Positions 8,106 to 16,347 of a stretch of 64,000 bases of DNA are shown here, in pieces (position 1 is the stretch's first letter; each line of letters opens with the position of its first letter). The stretch spans positions 2,043,501 through 2,107,500 of the forward strand of contig JADJQT010000001.1 of assembly GCA_016712595.1 (NCBI GenBank), given 5' to 3'. This DNA comes from Rhodospirillales bacterium (GTDB lineage: Bacteria; Pseudomonadota; Alphaproteobacteria; Rhodospirillales; Defluviicoccaceae). The notes beneath the pieces are model-generated. The model saw nothing but the letters and a program-made list of their open reading frames with translations. It was not told where the DNA came from and made no database searches. The position numbers and the translations under genes are program-made.

Positions 8106-8792
8106 ATGACCTTGCGCGATGAGTTGATCAAGACCGCTGAGGCTTTGTGTTCGGAATGGCCCGACGAGAACAAACGCCGTTTTCGGCGGGCCGTCGCCGA
8201 AGTCGAGCAGTCGGGCGTGGTCGACGCCGCGGTGCGGTGCGGTGAGATGGTTCCCGATTTTTCCCTGTGCGACCCGCATGGGGATGTGATCGGTCTGCAG
8301 GCGCTTCTCGATCGGGGGCCGGTCGCGATTACCGTGTTCCTCGCGAGCGCCTCACCATTATGCCGGCTGACGCTGTCCGCCTATGCGCGTGCGGCCGAGC
8401 AGACGGGTCGACTGGGAGCGAACTGGATCGCGCTGGGCACCGAACCGGCTCCGATGGCGGCCGCGAACCTCGCCGGGAACGCGTTCGTGCGCGAGGCCGG
8501 CGGTGCCTGGCTTCTGAGTGATCCGGGTGGGCATATCTGCGGGCTGTTCGGTCTGCTTCATACGCCCGGGCACGATCTGATCGACGGCTATCGTCGATTG
8601 GGCGTGAACTGTCCGATCGGCGAAGACGGGCGGCCGCTACCGCTGCCGCTGATTGCCACCTACGTTGTCGGGACCGACGGCATCGCGTCGTTCGCTGAAG
8701 TTGGCGTCGATCCCCTCCTCAGGACCGAGCCGCAGGCAGTGGTAGCAGCGTTGAAATGCTGCCCGGTTCCGCAGCCGGCGTCGCGCTCGTAA
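8106..8792 (+). CDS. Peroxiredoxin-like (AhpC/TSA) protein lacking the usual peroxidatic cysteine
   Basis: A 228-residue thioredoxin-fold protein of the AhpC/TSA group. The N-terminal helix and the segment GEMVPDFSLCDPHGDVIGL are typical. The active-site loop reads FLASASPLCRLTL; in the closest subgroup it is usually RGGWCPYC, so the first cysteine appears replaced by serine and only the second is kept. A CC pair near the C-terminus (LKCCPVP) might compensate. It may be a redox sensor or thiol protein rather than a peroxidase. It starts 136 bases after the bufferin operon on the same strand, and its last 74 bases overlap the convergent LysR gene. Confidence 0.75.
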   Translation: MTLRDELIKTAEALCSEWPDENKRRFRRAVAEVEQSGVVDAAVRCGEMVPDFSLCDPHGDVIGLQALLDRGPVAITVFLASASPLCRLTLSAYARAAEQTGRLGANWIALGTEPAPMAAANLAGNAFVREAGGAWLLSDPGGHICGLFGLLHTPGHDLIDGYRRLGVNCPIGEDGRPLPLPLIATYVVGTDGIASFAEVGVDPLLRTEPQAVVAALKCCPVPQPASRS

Positions 8793-9672
8793 CCTGAAAG
8801 CGTGGTTTGTATGCCATCGCCAAGCGCACGAAGGCACCGACCGCGGGCGAAAAGGGGCGTCCGCGAACCGTAACCAGATGAATCGTCCGGGTGACTTCCG
8901 GCTCGATGAGCAGGCGGGTGTGCAGTCCGGAGACGGTTACGGCGAATTCGGGAATGAAGGTGAAGCCGAGGCCGGCCAGCGCCATCACCTGGATCCAGTC
9001 GTCGCGCTCGCTGCGATAGGGGCGGAGCGGCTCGATCCCGCGCTGCTGGGCGATGTCGCGCATGTACTCGGCGAACTCGCAGTTGACGCGGCTGAGGTAG
9101 CGTTGCTGGTGCAGGTCCTGCAAGCGCACCGCCGGCAGGCTTTCGTAAGCATGCCCGGGACCGAAACCGATGACGAAGCGCTCGGTAAACAACTCCATCG
9201 CGTGAAAGGTATCATCGATCCCGGAAGGGGTGCCGTAGATGGCGATGTCGATGTCACCCTTCTCCAGACGTTCCGCCAGAACCTTCGCCTTGGCGTCGAG
9301 AAGCGAGATCTCGATACCGGGGTGACGCGACTGGAAGTCGCTGAACAAGCCCAGGAGCTTCGTGGGTCCAATTGTGCACATCACGCCAATGCTCAGCGGA
9401 GCATCGAGCAGCTTGCTGAAGTCCTTCGCTCGCGCCTTCGCCGCTTCCGCCTGATTGGACATTTGATCGAGGTAGGGCCGCATCAGCTTACCGAGGTCGG
9501 TCAGATGGGTGCGCTGCCGCTCGCGGTGGAACAGCGGCCCGCCCAGTTCTCCTTCCAGGTTTTGAATGGCGCGGGTCAGGCTGGGCTGCGCCACGTTGCA
9601 GGCCTCCGCCGCGCGCGTGAAGTTGAGCGTATCGCATAAGGCGAGAAAATATCGCACCTGATACAGCTCCAT
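8719..9672 (-). CDS. LysR-family transcriptional regulator
   Basis: A 317-residue LysR regulator. Residues 1-60 are the winged helix-turn-helix (MELYQVRYFLALCDTLNFTR, EACNVAQPSLTRAIQNLE), followed by the linker helix and a periplasmic-binding-protein-like effector domain. The start is the ATG at 9672; the frame is open to 9759 but the extra residues do not match the family. The final 74 bases overlap the end of the peroxiredoxin-like gene. Its target is unknown: the divergent neighbour is the Sel1-like protein gene at 9966, and LysR proteins often control a divergent promoter, but that link is inference. Confidence 0.93.
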   Translation of the reverse strand: MELYQVRYFLALCDTLNFTRAAEACNVAQPSLTRAIQNLEGELGGPLFHRERQRTHLTDLGKLMRPYLDQMSNQAEAAKARAKDFSKLLDAPLSIGVMCTIGPTKLLGLFSDFQSRHPGIEISLLDAKAKVLAERLEKGDIDIAIYGTPSGIDDTFHAMELFTERFVIGFGPGHAYESLPAVRLQDLHQQRYLSRVNCEFAEYMRDIAQQRGIEPLRPYRSERDDWIQVMALAGLGFTFIPEFAVTVSGLHTRLLIEPEVTRTIHLVTVRGRPFSPAVGAFVRLAMAYKPRFQVTSATPAAEPGSISTLLPLPAARS

Positions 9673-9965
9673 AAACCATCCTCCCCGTGTGGCCGGCGCT
9701 CGAGCCGGACTATAAGCGGCCTTGCGTGGTTGAAGCCACGTTGGCTTCGTGTAAGACACTACGACGATACGACGAAAGACGTTACATACGCGCTCGCGTT
9801 ACTGAGCGAGCGATCGCCACAAACCGGCGATGCGTGCCGTCGGGGCGGCCAGTTAAGTGCAAATGCCAGCGTTAACTGACCTGACGTACGATCTGCGATC
9901 GTGATAGTGTTTCGACCATATGACATGAAGACGACAAAACATGTCGTCCGATTGGGGGAGCGATC

Positions 9966-11009
9966 ATGAAGGCGCGAACATTCGGCCCCGGTCGCGGGCA
10001 GGTTGGCGGTGAGCGGAATCCCGGCTCTCCGTTGTCTCGGCGGGACAAGGACAGCGGCCAGATTAGTGCGGTGTGGATCTCTCCAGCGGGCGGACGCAAC
10101 GCCCCGGCAAGCCGATTGGTGGTCCGGGAGGCACCGCCGGTCGCAGAGGACGGGGCGTCCTGTGTCGTTACCGGCAGCAGCGATACGGGTGTTGCGCCGG
10201 TGGGATCGAACACCACGGCCCCGGCGGTGACGACGACAGTCCGGGTGAGCCGGCCGGCAGTCGCGCGGTGGCTGGCGCTCGCTGCGGCCGCAGGCGCCGC
10301 GGCAGGCGCGCTCTTGATGGTCGGATACTCTGAAAAGCCGGTCTTCCAGACCGCTGAGGAGGGAATGTCGACGGCGAGCGGTGCCGCAAGCACCTTGGAG
10401 ACGCGGCTGAGTGTCGCTGATCCGGTCGGTGATACCGAGCGTCGCCGTGTTGCCATCGGCACCATTCCCGGAATGCCGGTCAGTACGCAAAAGGTTGCGG
10501 TAGCGGCTCCCGCAACTCGTTCGGGCGAGGATGCGCTGCCGCTGACGGACGGTCCGGTTAAGGCGGTGAAACCCGCCGCGGTCCGGCCGCCCGCCGCCAG
10601 TGGCCAGCTCGCCGCCGACGAGGTGCCGATCGTGGTTCCTGCTGCCGGCAGCGACGGCATCGGCCCGCAGGCGCTGATCGGTCGGGGCGATGCGTTTCTC
10701 GCGCTTTCCGACGTAACGTCAGCACGCCTGTTCTATCAGCGTGCCGCAAACGGCGGCAGCATGGCGGGTGCGCTGGCGATGGCGGGGACGTTCGATCCGC
10801 TGGTTCTCGCCCGTGACGATGTTCGTGGCGCGCGACCCGACCCGCTAGCGGCGCTCGCGTGGTATCGCACCGCCGCCGACCTGGGCAGTGCTGAGGGCAC
10901 TTCGCTCGCCGAACGCCTGCTTGATCGGCTGAAACGCGATGCGGCGAACGGTGATGCCGGCGCAGCGGCCACTTTGCGCGCGGCCACGCCCCGCACAGCA
11001 GAGCGCTGA
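9966..11009 (+). CDS. Single-span membrane protein with C-terminal Sel1-like repeats
   Basis: A 347-residue protein of unknown function. A disordered, arginine- and proline-rich N-terminus is followed by a transmembrane segment near residues 98-120 (WLALAAAAGAAAGALLMVGY), a low-complexity alanine/proline linker, and about 110 residues of Sel1-like helices (ARLFYQRAANGGSMAGALAM, AALAWYRTAADLGSAEG). The C-terminal part matches that of the ExeA-like protein at 2025-4151 in motif order (a TFDP segment, then AWYR/LWYQ, then AA.xG), so the two are paralogous there, but this one has no ATPase domain. The ATG has GGGGGAGCG upstream. Confidence 0.78.
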   Translation: MKARTFGPGRGQVGGERNPGSPLSRRDKDSGQISAVWISPAGGRNAPASRLVVREAPPVAEDGASCVVTGSSDTGVAPVGSNTTAPAVTTTVRVSRPAVARWLALAAAAGAAAGALLMVGYSEKPVFQTAEEGMSTASGAASTLETRLSVADPVGDTERRRVAIGTIPGMPVSTQKVAVAAPATRSGEDALPLTDGPVKAVKPAAVRPPAASGQLAADEVPIVVPAAGSDGIGPQALIGRGDAFLALSDVTSARLFYQRAANGGSMAGALAMAGTFDPLVLARDDVRGARPDPLAALAWYRTAADLGSAEGTSLAERLLDRLKRDAANGDAGAAATLRAATPRTAER

Positions 11010-11071
11010 CGCGGCCGGTTCGGTCCGCCCGCAGGGGATCGACAGGTGCTCAAGTGGTCGAGGCGGGCGGC

Positions 11072-12271
11072 TCAGCGCTCCGGGCTAGTTGCGCCGGGTC
11101 CTCTCTGAGGTGCGGACGCGGTCGGGCGACTGCGCCATTCGACGAAGCGCTCGAAGAGTGCGTTGCGGCTTTGTGCATCGAGCGGCCGCGCGCCCGGACC
11201 GCCCGTCTCGCTGATGAATTTAAAAAATTCGTCGAACGAGGCCTTTAGCGCGCGATCGGATCCGGCGGTGGTCACGCTGCCGGTCGCCGCATCGAGGCTG
11301 GCGAGCCACTCATCCGCCGCTCGAAAGCGAGTCCAGCCCGGAAGCTGCGCCGCCAAATTCACCTCCTGCCATTTGGGGTGGCGCGGTGGCTTAAGAAACT
11401 CACCGAAGTGATCAAAAAACGCATCGACGAACGCGGCCACCCGCTTGTAGCGGTCAGTTTTCGGATTCCAGTTATAGACGGCCATGACCGCGCCGACGGC
11501 GACGGTTTCCGTAGGTTGTCCGTCTGCCACAAGGCTCGGATAATCCTCGTGCGTGATCGTCGACGGAAGATAGATCGGAAGTAGTGATTCGGTCAGCGGC
11601 ACCGGCACGAAGTGAAGCCCGCTATTGGCGTCTTCAATCTTGCGGAACAGCTCCGTCGGCTTACCGGCGACATAGACCATCGCCGCGATCTCGCCGTTGC
11701 GCAGCTTTTCAAGCGCGAGTGCCTGATCGAAGTTGGTGGCTTCAATCGTCACGCCGAGGGTGCCGAACAGTGTGGACGCGGTCATCGCCGTGCCACTACC
11801 GGCGACGTCGACGTTAACCTTGCGGCCCTGCAAGTCCTGCAGGCGGTTGATACCCCTGGCGGCGAGGACGTGAACCTCCTCATTGTAGAGCTTGGTTATG
11901 TAGCGAATGCTCTGCTCGATGTGCGGAACGAGCTTTTCCTTGCGGATATAGCCCAGAACGTCGGACTGCACGATGCCGATGTCGATTCCGTACAAGTAAA
12001 GGATGTCGGTGATGTTCTGCACCGAGCCCTTGCCGATGATGGGCAGAACACGCAGCGTATTTCCGTTATCGAGAACTGCCGCGAGATCGCTAGCGATGCG
12101 GATGTAGGTGCCGTTGATTCCACCGGAGATGATCGCCACCGTGCCTGCATTCACCTCGCGCGCACTATCCTGGCGGGCTACGATGGTATCACTCGCTTGC
12201 GCGGTGGCACCTGCCAGCCCAACCGCAACAATAACCATGGCGATGGCAGCGCTGATGACTCTATGAACCAT
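11072..12271 (-). CDS. TAXI-family TRAP transporter solute-binding protein
   Basis: A 399-residue exported binding protein. After a signal peptide (VISAAIAMVIVAVGLAGATAQA) comes the TAXI signature region (VAIISGGINGTYIRIASDLA, VQNITDILYLYGIDIGIVQSD, then VNVDVAGSGTAMTA). TAXI proteins deliver substrates to a fused DctQM-type membrane subunit, yet no TRAP membrane gene is visible nearby, so this looks like an orphan binding protein. The ATG at 12271 has GGAG seven bases upstream; an ATG two codons earlier (12277) is also possible. The substrate cannot be told. It follows the DoxX-NADH dehydrogenase gene on the same strand with a gap of about 135 bases. Confidence 0.88.
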   Translation of the reverse strand: MVHRVISAAIAMVIVAVGLAGATAQASDTIVARQDSAREVNAGTVAIISGGINGTYIRIASDLAAVLDNGNTLRVLPIIGKGSVQNITDILYLYGIDIGIVQSDVLGYIRKEKLVPHIEQSIRYITKLYNEEVHVLAARGINRLQDLQGRKVNVDVAGSGTAMTASTLFGTLGVTIEATNFDQALALEKLRNGEIAAMVYVAGKPTELFRKIEDANSGLHFVPVPLTESLLPIYLPSTITHEDYPSLVADGQPTETVAVGAVMAVYNWNPKTDRYKRVAAFVDAFFDHFGEFLKPPRHPKWQEVNLAAQLPGWTRFRAADEWLASLDAATGSVTTAGSDRALKASFDEFFKFISETGGPGARPLDAQSRNALFERFVEWRSRPTASAPQRGPGATSPER

Positions 12272-12407
12272 CTCCATGCTCCAGTGGTCTCCGCCGAAGG
12301 ACGCGCGATCACGTCGCTCGTACACGACGTCACGCATGCGGCACTGTCACAAATGTGGCCGCAAGCGGCAAGGCTCAAACAGAGACGTGATCGGACATCA
12401 TCGCCGG

Positions 12408-14570
12408 TCAGTCGACGCCGCCCTCGTTGCCGGTGATCAGCCGGATACTACGCGCGTAGGTCATATACGACCAGAACCACTCGACGAGCACGGCAACACG
12501 GCTGCGCACGTCGACGAGGAATCCCACGTGCACGGCGCCCCATAGCCACCAGGCAATGCTGCCGCTCAGGCGCATGCCCCGCAGATCGGCGACCGCGGCC
12601 TTGCGTCCGATGGTCGCCATCGAACCGAGATCCCGATAGCGGAACGGCTTTTCGGCCGGCCGGCCTTCGATCAGTGCGCGGATGCGGCGCGCGACGTAGG
12701 CGCCCTGCTGCTTGGCGACGGCGGCGAGGCCGGGCAGCGGCGCGCCATCGGCGCCGGGGCAGGCGGCGGTATCGCCGAGCGCGTACACGCCCGGCAGGCT
12801 ATCGACGGACAGATCGGCGCCGACGATCACCCGGCCGCTGCGGTCTCGTGGCGCGCCGATCCAGCGCCCGGCGGGTGACGCCATCACCCCCGCCGCCCAC
12901 AGCACGCTCGCAGCTTCGATGCGAACCTCGCCGATGCGCACGCCGCGCGCATCGATCTCCTCGACCTTGGCGCCCGTTCGCACGTCGACGTGCAGCGATT
13001 GCAAGGCGCGCTGCGCCGCTGCCGACAAGGTCTCCGGCATCGCCGGCAACAGTCGTGGCGCGGATTGGACGAGAATTACCCGGGCGCTGGCCGGATCGAC
13101 GGTGCGGAACTCGCCCCGCATGCCATGTTGGGCGAGTTCGGCGATGGCGCCGGCGAGTTCCACCCCGGTGGGGCCGCCGCCGACGATGACGAACGTGAGC
13201 AGACGCGCGCGCTCGTCGGCATCAGCGCAGGTTTCTGCCCGCTCGAAGGCGCGCAGAATTCGTCCCCGCATCGCTGTCGCGTCATCGATCTTTTTCAGTC
13301 CCGGAGCAAAGCGCTCCCAATCGTCCCGGCCGAAATAGCTGTGCCGGGCACCCGTCGCCAGCACCAGATAGTCATAGCTCAGTCGCTGTTCGTCGAGCAG
13401 CACCTCGCGCCGGAGCGGATCGATGCCACTCACCCGGCCCATGACCACCCGGCAGTTGGTCTGGCCACGCACGAGGGTGCGAATGGGCGTCGCGATCTCG
13501 GCCGGAGACAGGCTCGCCGTTGCCACCTGGTAGAGCAGCGGCTGGAAGAGGTGATAATTGCGGCGATCGACCAGAGTGACGTTGGCCCAGGCATGCCTGA
13601 GGCCGCGGGCGGCGGCGATGCCACCGAAACCGGCGCCGACGATGACGACGCGCGGTGCACCATCGAGCCATTCCGCGCTACCGCCGAGGCTGGGATATAG
13701 GGCAATCAGGCGTTGCGAGATCAGTCGGTCGAGGGCGAGCCCGCCGCTGCCACGCAGCGCAAAGTCCATCAGGATCAGCCCGAGCGTCAGCAGCGTTCCA
13801 CCGTCACCCGCCGACAGGCTCGCCGACATCCCAGCGTGGAACCAGGCCAGCAGCAACAGCAAGAGTGCAGCAAGCCGCGTTCCGAGGCCAAAGGCGAACG
13901 CCATCGCCATCAGGTTGAACGCGGCGACGCTGGCCGAGGCGAGCGTCGTCGGCTCGGAGGGGAGCGCGAGAAAGGCGCGGGCCAGCATGACGGCGGTGAT
14001 GAGACGGACGACGAGCAGGGCGAACGGCAAGGCGCGCCGGTGCAACCAGGCGCCCAGCCGCTGATATGACCGGCCGAACGGCAGGGCGGAGGCGACAAGG
14101 TTCGGAGCGATCGCATGATCAAGCGAGAGCGGGCCGGCTCCGCGCACGGCGAGCACGCCCAGTAGCAGCATCTGATAGACGTCCGCGTCGACCGCTTTGT
14201 AGGTGAAGTGGAGGAAGGCGAGCGATGCGAGCAGGGGCAGCGACGCGGCACGTGTCGCAAGGCCGACGAGCAGCAGGAGCGGGCAGATCAGCTCGATCCC
14301 GGTGCCGAGGCTCGCCGCGAGATCGGGTGCGACGCCAGGCAGCGGATGCTCGGCGGTGTAGAGGTAGACGGTCGCCGGCCAGTTGATTGTCTTCAGCAGG
14401 CCAGAGGCAAAGAACCCTTGTGCCAGCCAGATCCGCACGAACAGATCGAGCAATGGCGCAACCGTCTCGTTCAGTGTGGTTCCGATGCTTTGCGCGTGCT
14501 CGAGCAACGACGCCCAGCGGGTATTCGCGTGACCAGGGGCCGCGCGCGTGTCCATCCTCACCCGTCCCAT
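12408..14570 (-). CDS. Fusion of two DoxX-like membrane domains with a type II NADH dehydrogenase
   Basis: A protein of about 720 residues. The first 290 residues hold two DoxX-like units, each with about four hydrophobic segments; both end in a matching element (AGPLSLDHAI near 145 and GGLALDRLIS near 276). From about residue 305 there is a complete NDH-2 domain: FAD site VIVGAGFGGIAAA, NRRNYHLFQPLLYQ-like segment, NADH site FVIVGGGPTGVELAG, and a C-terminal ALGDTAA motif with an amphipathic tail (WWLWGAVHVGF). NDH-2 passes electrons from NADH to quinone. The ATG at 14570 has GAGG five bases upstream; other starts at 14597 and 14555 are possible. Confidence 0.88.
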   Translation of the reverse strand: MGRVRMDTRAAPGHANTRWASLLEHAQSIGTTLNETVAPLLDLFVRIWLAQGFFASGLLKTINWPATVYLYTAEHPLPGVAPDLAASLGTGIELICPLLLLVGLATRAASLPLLASLAFLHFTYKAVDADVYQMLLLGVLAVRGAGPLSLDHAIAPNLVASALPFGRSYQRLGAWLHRRALPFALLVVRLITAVMLARAFLALPSEPTTLASASVAAFNLMAMAFAFGLGTRLAALLLLLLAWFHAGMSASLSAGDGGTLLTLGLILMDFALRGSGGLALDRLISQRLIALYPSLGGSAEWLDGAPRVVIVGAGFGGIAAARGLRHAWANVTLVDRRNYHLFQPLLYQVATASLSPAEIATPIRTLVRGQTNCRVVMGRVSGIDPLRREVLLDEQRLSYDYLVLATGARHSYFGRDDWERFAPGLKKIDDATAMRGRILRAFERAETCADADERARLLTFVIVGGGPTGVELAGAIAELAQHGMRGEFRTVDPASARVILVQSAPRLLPAMPETLSAAAQRALQSLHVDVRTGAKVEEIDARGVRIGEVRIEAASVLWAAGVMASPAGRWIGAPRDRSGRVIVGADLSVDSLPGVYALGDTAACPGADGAPLPGLAAVAKQQGAYVARRIRALIEGRPAEKPFRYRDLGSMATIGRKAAVADLRGMRLSGSIAWWLWGAVHVGFLVDVRSRVAVLVEWFWSYMTYARSIRLITGNEGGVD

Positions 14571-14709
14571 CTCACCCTCGCTCTCTCCGATTGACATGCG
14601 GTGCTTTCGGATCATCGTCGTTGCGAGCGGGTCGCGGGAAATGCCAAAGCCGTAGCGTGTCGATAGGGTGGAGCTATGATGCGTTGCATCGCGACGAGGA
14701 GTGGCGGAC

Positions 14710-15021
14710 ATGGCCGATGACGAGGACGAAACGACGCTTTCGCGACTGGGCCGTGAACTCGCTTTTGCCGAGCAGGCTGTGCGGCAGCCGGGCACAGGCG
14801 CGATCGGCAACCTTGAATGCCGCCTCGCCGACTTGCAGGTCCGCTTCCTGACGACACCGGCGCGCTCGCTCGGCGACCTTGAGGCAAAACTGCATGTCGT
14901 TCGCGGACTGGTGGCCTCTTTGGGCAGTCGCGGCTATCTGCTGGACCTTGTCGAGTCGACGATCGCCGATGTGCGTTCGATCGCGGCGCAAAACGCGCGG
15001 CCGGCAAATGACCCCGATTAG
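14710..15021 (+). CDS. Small helical protein of unknown function
   Basis: A 103-residue acidic, all-helical protein with no membrane segment. Leucine spacing in SRLGRELAFAEQAV and LVASLGSRGYLLDLVESTIA suggests a short coiled coil. GAGGAG lies eight bases before the ATG at 14710; a GTG three codons earlier overlaps it. It is transcribed divergently from the DoxX-NDH-2 gene, with about 140 bases between them for promoters. No family is recognised. Confidence 0.7.
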   Translation: MADDEDETTLSRLGRELAFAEQAVRQPGTGAIGNLECRLADLQVRFLTTPARSLGDLEAKLHVVRGLVASLGSRGYLLDLVESTIADVRSIAAQNARPANDPD

Positions 15022-15136
15022 GCCGCCTTCGCGCTGGACGCAGGTCGCGTCGCGAATCACATCGCATTGATTCGTCAGGCGAATAAGGGCACTGCACGTG
15101 CACGTTAGGGGGATTGTTCTATTTTTGATAGATTTT

Positions 15137-15159
15137 TCAATCGATTGAGCGGCACCGCT
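15137..15159. promoter_or_regulatory. Two abutting palindromes in an A+T-rich intergenic stretch
   Basis: TCAATCGATTGA (15137-15148) is a perfect 12-base palindrome directly followed by GAGCGG CA CCGCTC (15146-15159), a second inverted repeat that shares three bases. They sit in a locally A+T-rich segment about 130 bases before a 31-codon open frame, so they may be an operator or part of a promoter. No regulator can be named. Confidence 0.3.
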
Positions 15160-15282
15160 CGCTGAGCGAACACGCGCTTTGGTAAAGCCGCAGCTCCGTC
15201 ACATATTTAACCTTGGGAGATCGTCGACAGACTCGCCCGTTTATCAGGCGCTTGCACGCTATTTTGGGGAGAACAACCAATC

Positions 15283-15378
15283 ATGTTCCGTAGCTTCATT
15301 GCGGAGAAATGGCCCGAGCTTTTCGTCGCCATCGGCATCGGTCTGGCATGGACCGCGGTCATCGTTCCAAGTCTGTAA
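15283..15378 (+). CDS. 31-residue single-span membrane protein, candidate
   Basis: The frame encodes MFRSFIAEKWPELF followed by a hydrophobic run VAIGIGLAWTAVIV and the ending PSL. A GGGGAGA ribosome-binding site lies upstream, about ten bases before the ATG, and an A+T-rich segment with palindromes precedes it. One charged N-terminal helix plus one membrane span is the usual form of small regulatory or complex-associated membrane proteins. It is too short to classify and could be chance. Confidence 0.45.
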   Translation: MFRSFIAEKWPELFVAIGIGLAWTAVIVPSL

Positions 15379-15453
15379 CCACCGCCGTCCCGCGCACCGA
15401 CGGCCCGTCGCCCACTCTGCGTGCCGTTCGATCGCGCGGCTGATAGACTGCCT

Positions 15454-16347
15454 ATGAGGTGGCGTGAGCATTGGCGGTCACTGGCTCTGGGTTTGCCGAC
15501 CGTTCTGGGATTGAAGCAGCGCGGCTTCTTTATTCCCTGCCGCTTTGCCACCGTCGCCGGTTCCTCTGTCCTGCCCGATCCCTTTTATCCCGTGATCGAT
15601 ACCTGGATGACGGAGGCGCGGCCGCGCTTTGATGCTCTCTTCGATGCGATCGACGGGTATGCCGCCGACTTGGCCGCAATCGATGCTGCGAGCGCGCCGG
15701 CGCCGGCGCCGCGCTGGTGGCAGGACTGGTTTCCGCGGCTTGATGCCGCCGCGGCGTACGCGCTGATCCGCTCACGCGCCCCCCGTCATGTGGTCGAGGT
15801 CGGCTCCGGGCACTCGACCCGCTGGTTCGCTCGGGCGGTGGCTGATGGTGGTCTGGCGACGCGCATCGTTGCGATTGATCCGCGTCCGCGCGCCGCGATC
15901 AACGGGCTTGGCGTGCAGGTGTTGCGGTGTCCGCTGCAGCAGGCCGGCACGGCGCCGTTTGCCCGGCTGCAGGCGGGCGACATGCTCGCTATCGACGGCA
16001 GCCACGTGCTCATGCCGGGCACTGACGTCGACTGGCTGCTCAACCGCGTGCTGCCGGCCTTGCCGGCCGGTGCGCTCGTTCACCTGCATGATATCTTCCT
16101 GCCCGATCCCTATCCCGCCGAATGGTCCTGGCGCGGCTATAACGAACAGCAGGGCGTCGCAGCGCTGCTGCAGGGTGGCGGCTGGCGCATTCTGTGGTCG
16201 AGCCGGTGGGCCTCCACCCGCCTCACCGACCGGCTGGCGGCATCCGTACTTGCCGCCGTGCCGTTGCCGTCAGACGCGTACGAGTCGAGCTTGTGGCTGG
16301 AAAAATGCCCGTTCACGGGCTCGAAGGGGATTTTCGATCAGCTATAG
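15454..16347 (+). CDS. Class I SAM-dependent methyltransferase
   Basis: A 297-residue soluble protein with a Methyltransf_24-like core. The SAM-binding motif I is VVEVGSGHSTRWFARAV, followed by IVAIDPRPRAAI (motif II acidic turn) and LAIDGSHVLMPGTD, then LHDIFLPDPYP. Family members methylate varied substrates, often sugars or lipids, so none is proposed. The ATG at 15454 (MRWREHW) is chosen; a GTG at 15421 in the same frame is possible, and neither has a strong ribosome-binding site. Its end overlaps the convergent peptide-transporter permease gene by 10 bases. Confidence 0.82.
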   Translation: MRWREHWRSLALGLPTVLGLKQRGFFIPCRFATVAGSSVLPDPFYPVIDTWMTEARPRFDALFDAIDGYAADLAAIDAASAPAPAPRWWQDWFPRLDAAAAYALIRSRAPRHVVEVGSGHSTRWFARAVADGGLATRIVAIDPRPRAAINGLGVQVLRCPLQQAGTAPFARLQAGDMLAIDGSHVLMPGTDVDWLLNRVLPALPAGALVHLHDIFLPDPYPAEWSWRGYNEQQGVAALLQGGGWRILWSSRWASTRLTDRLAASVLAAVPLPSDAYESSLWLEKCPFTGSKGIFDQL

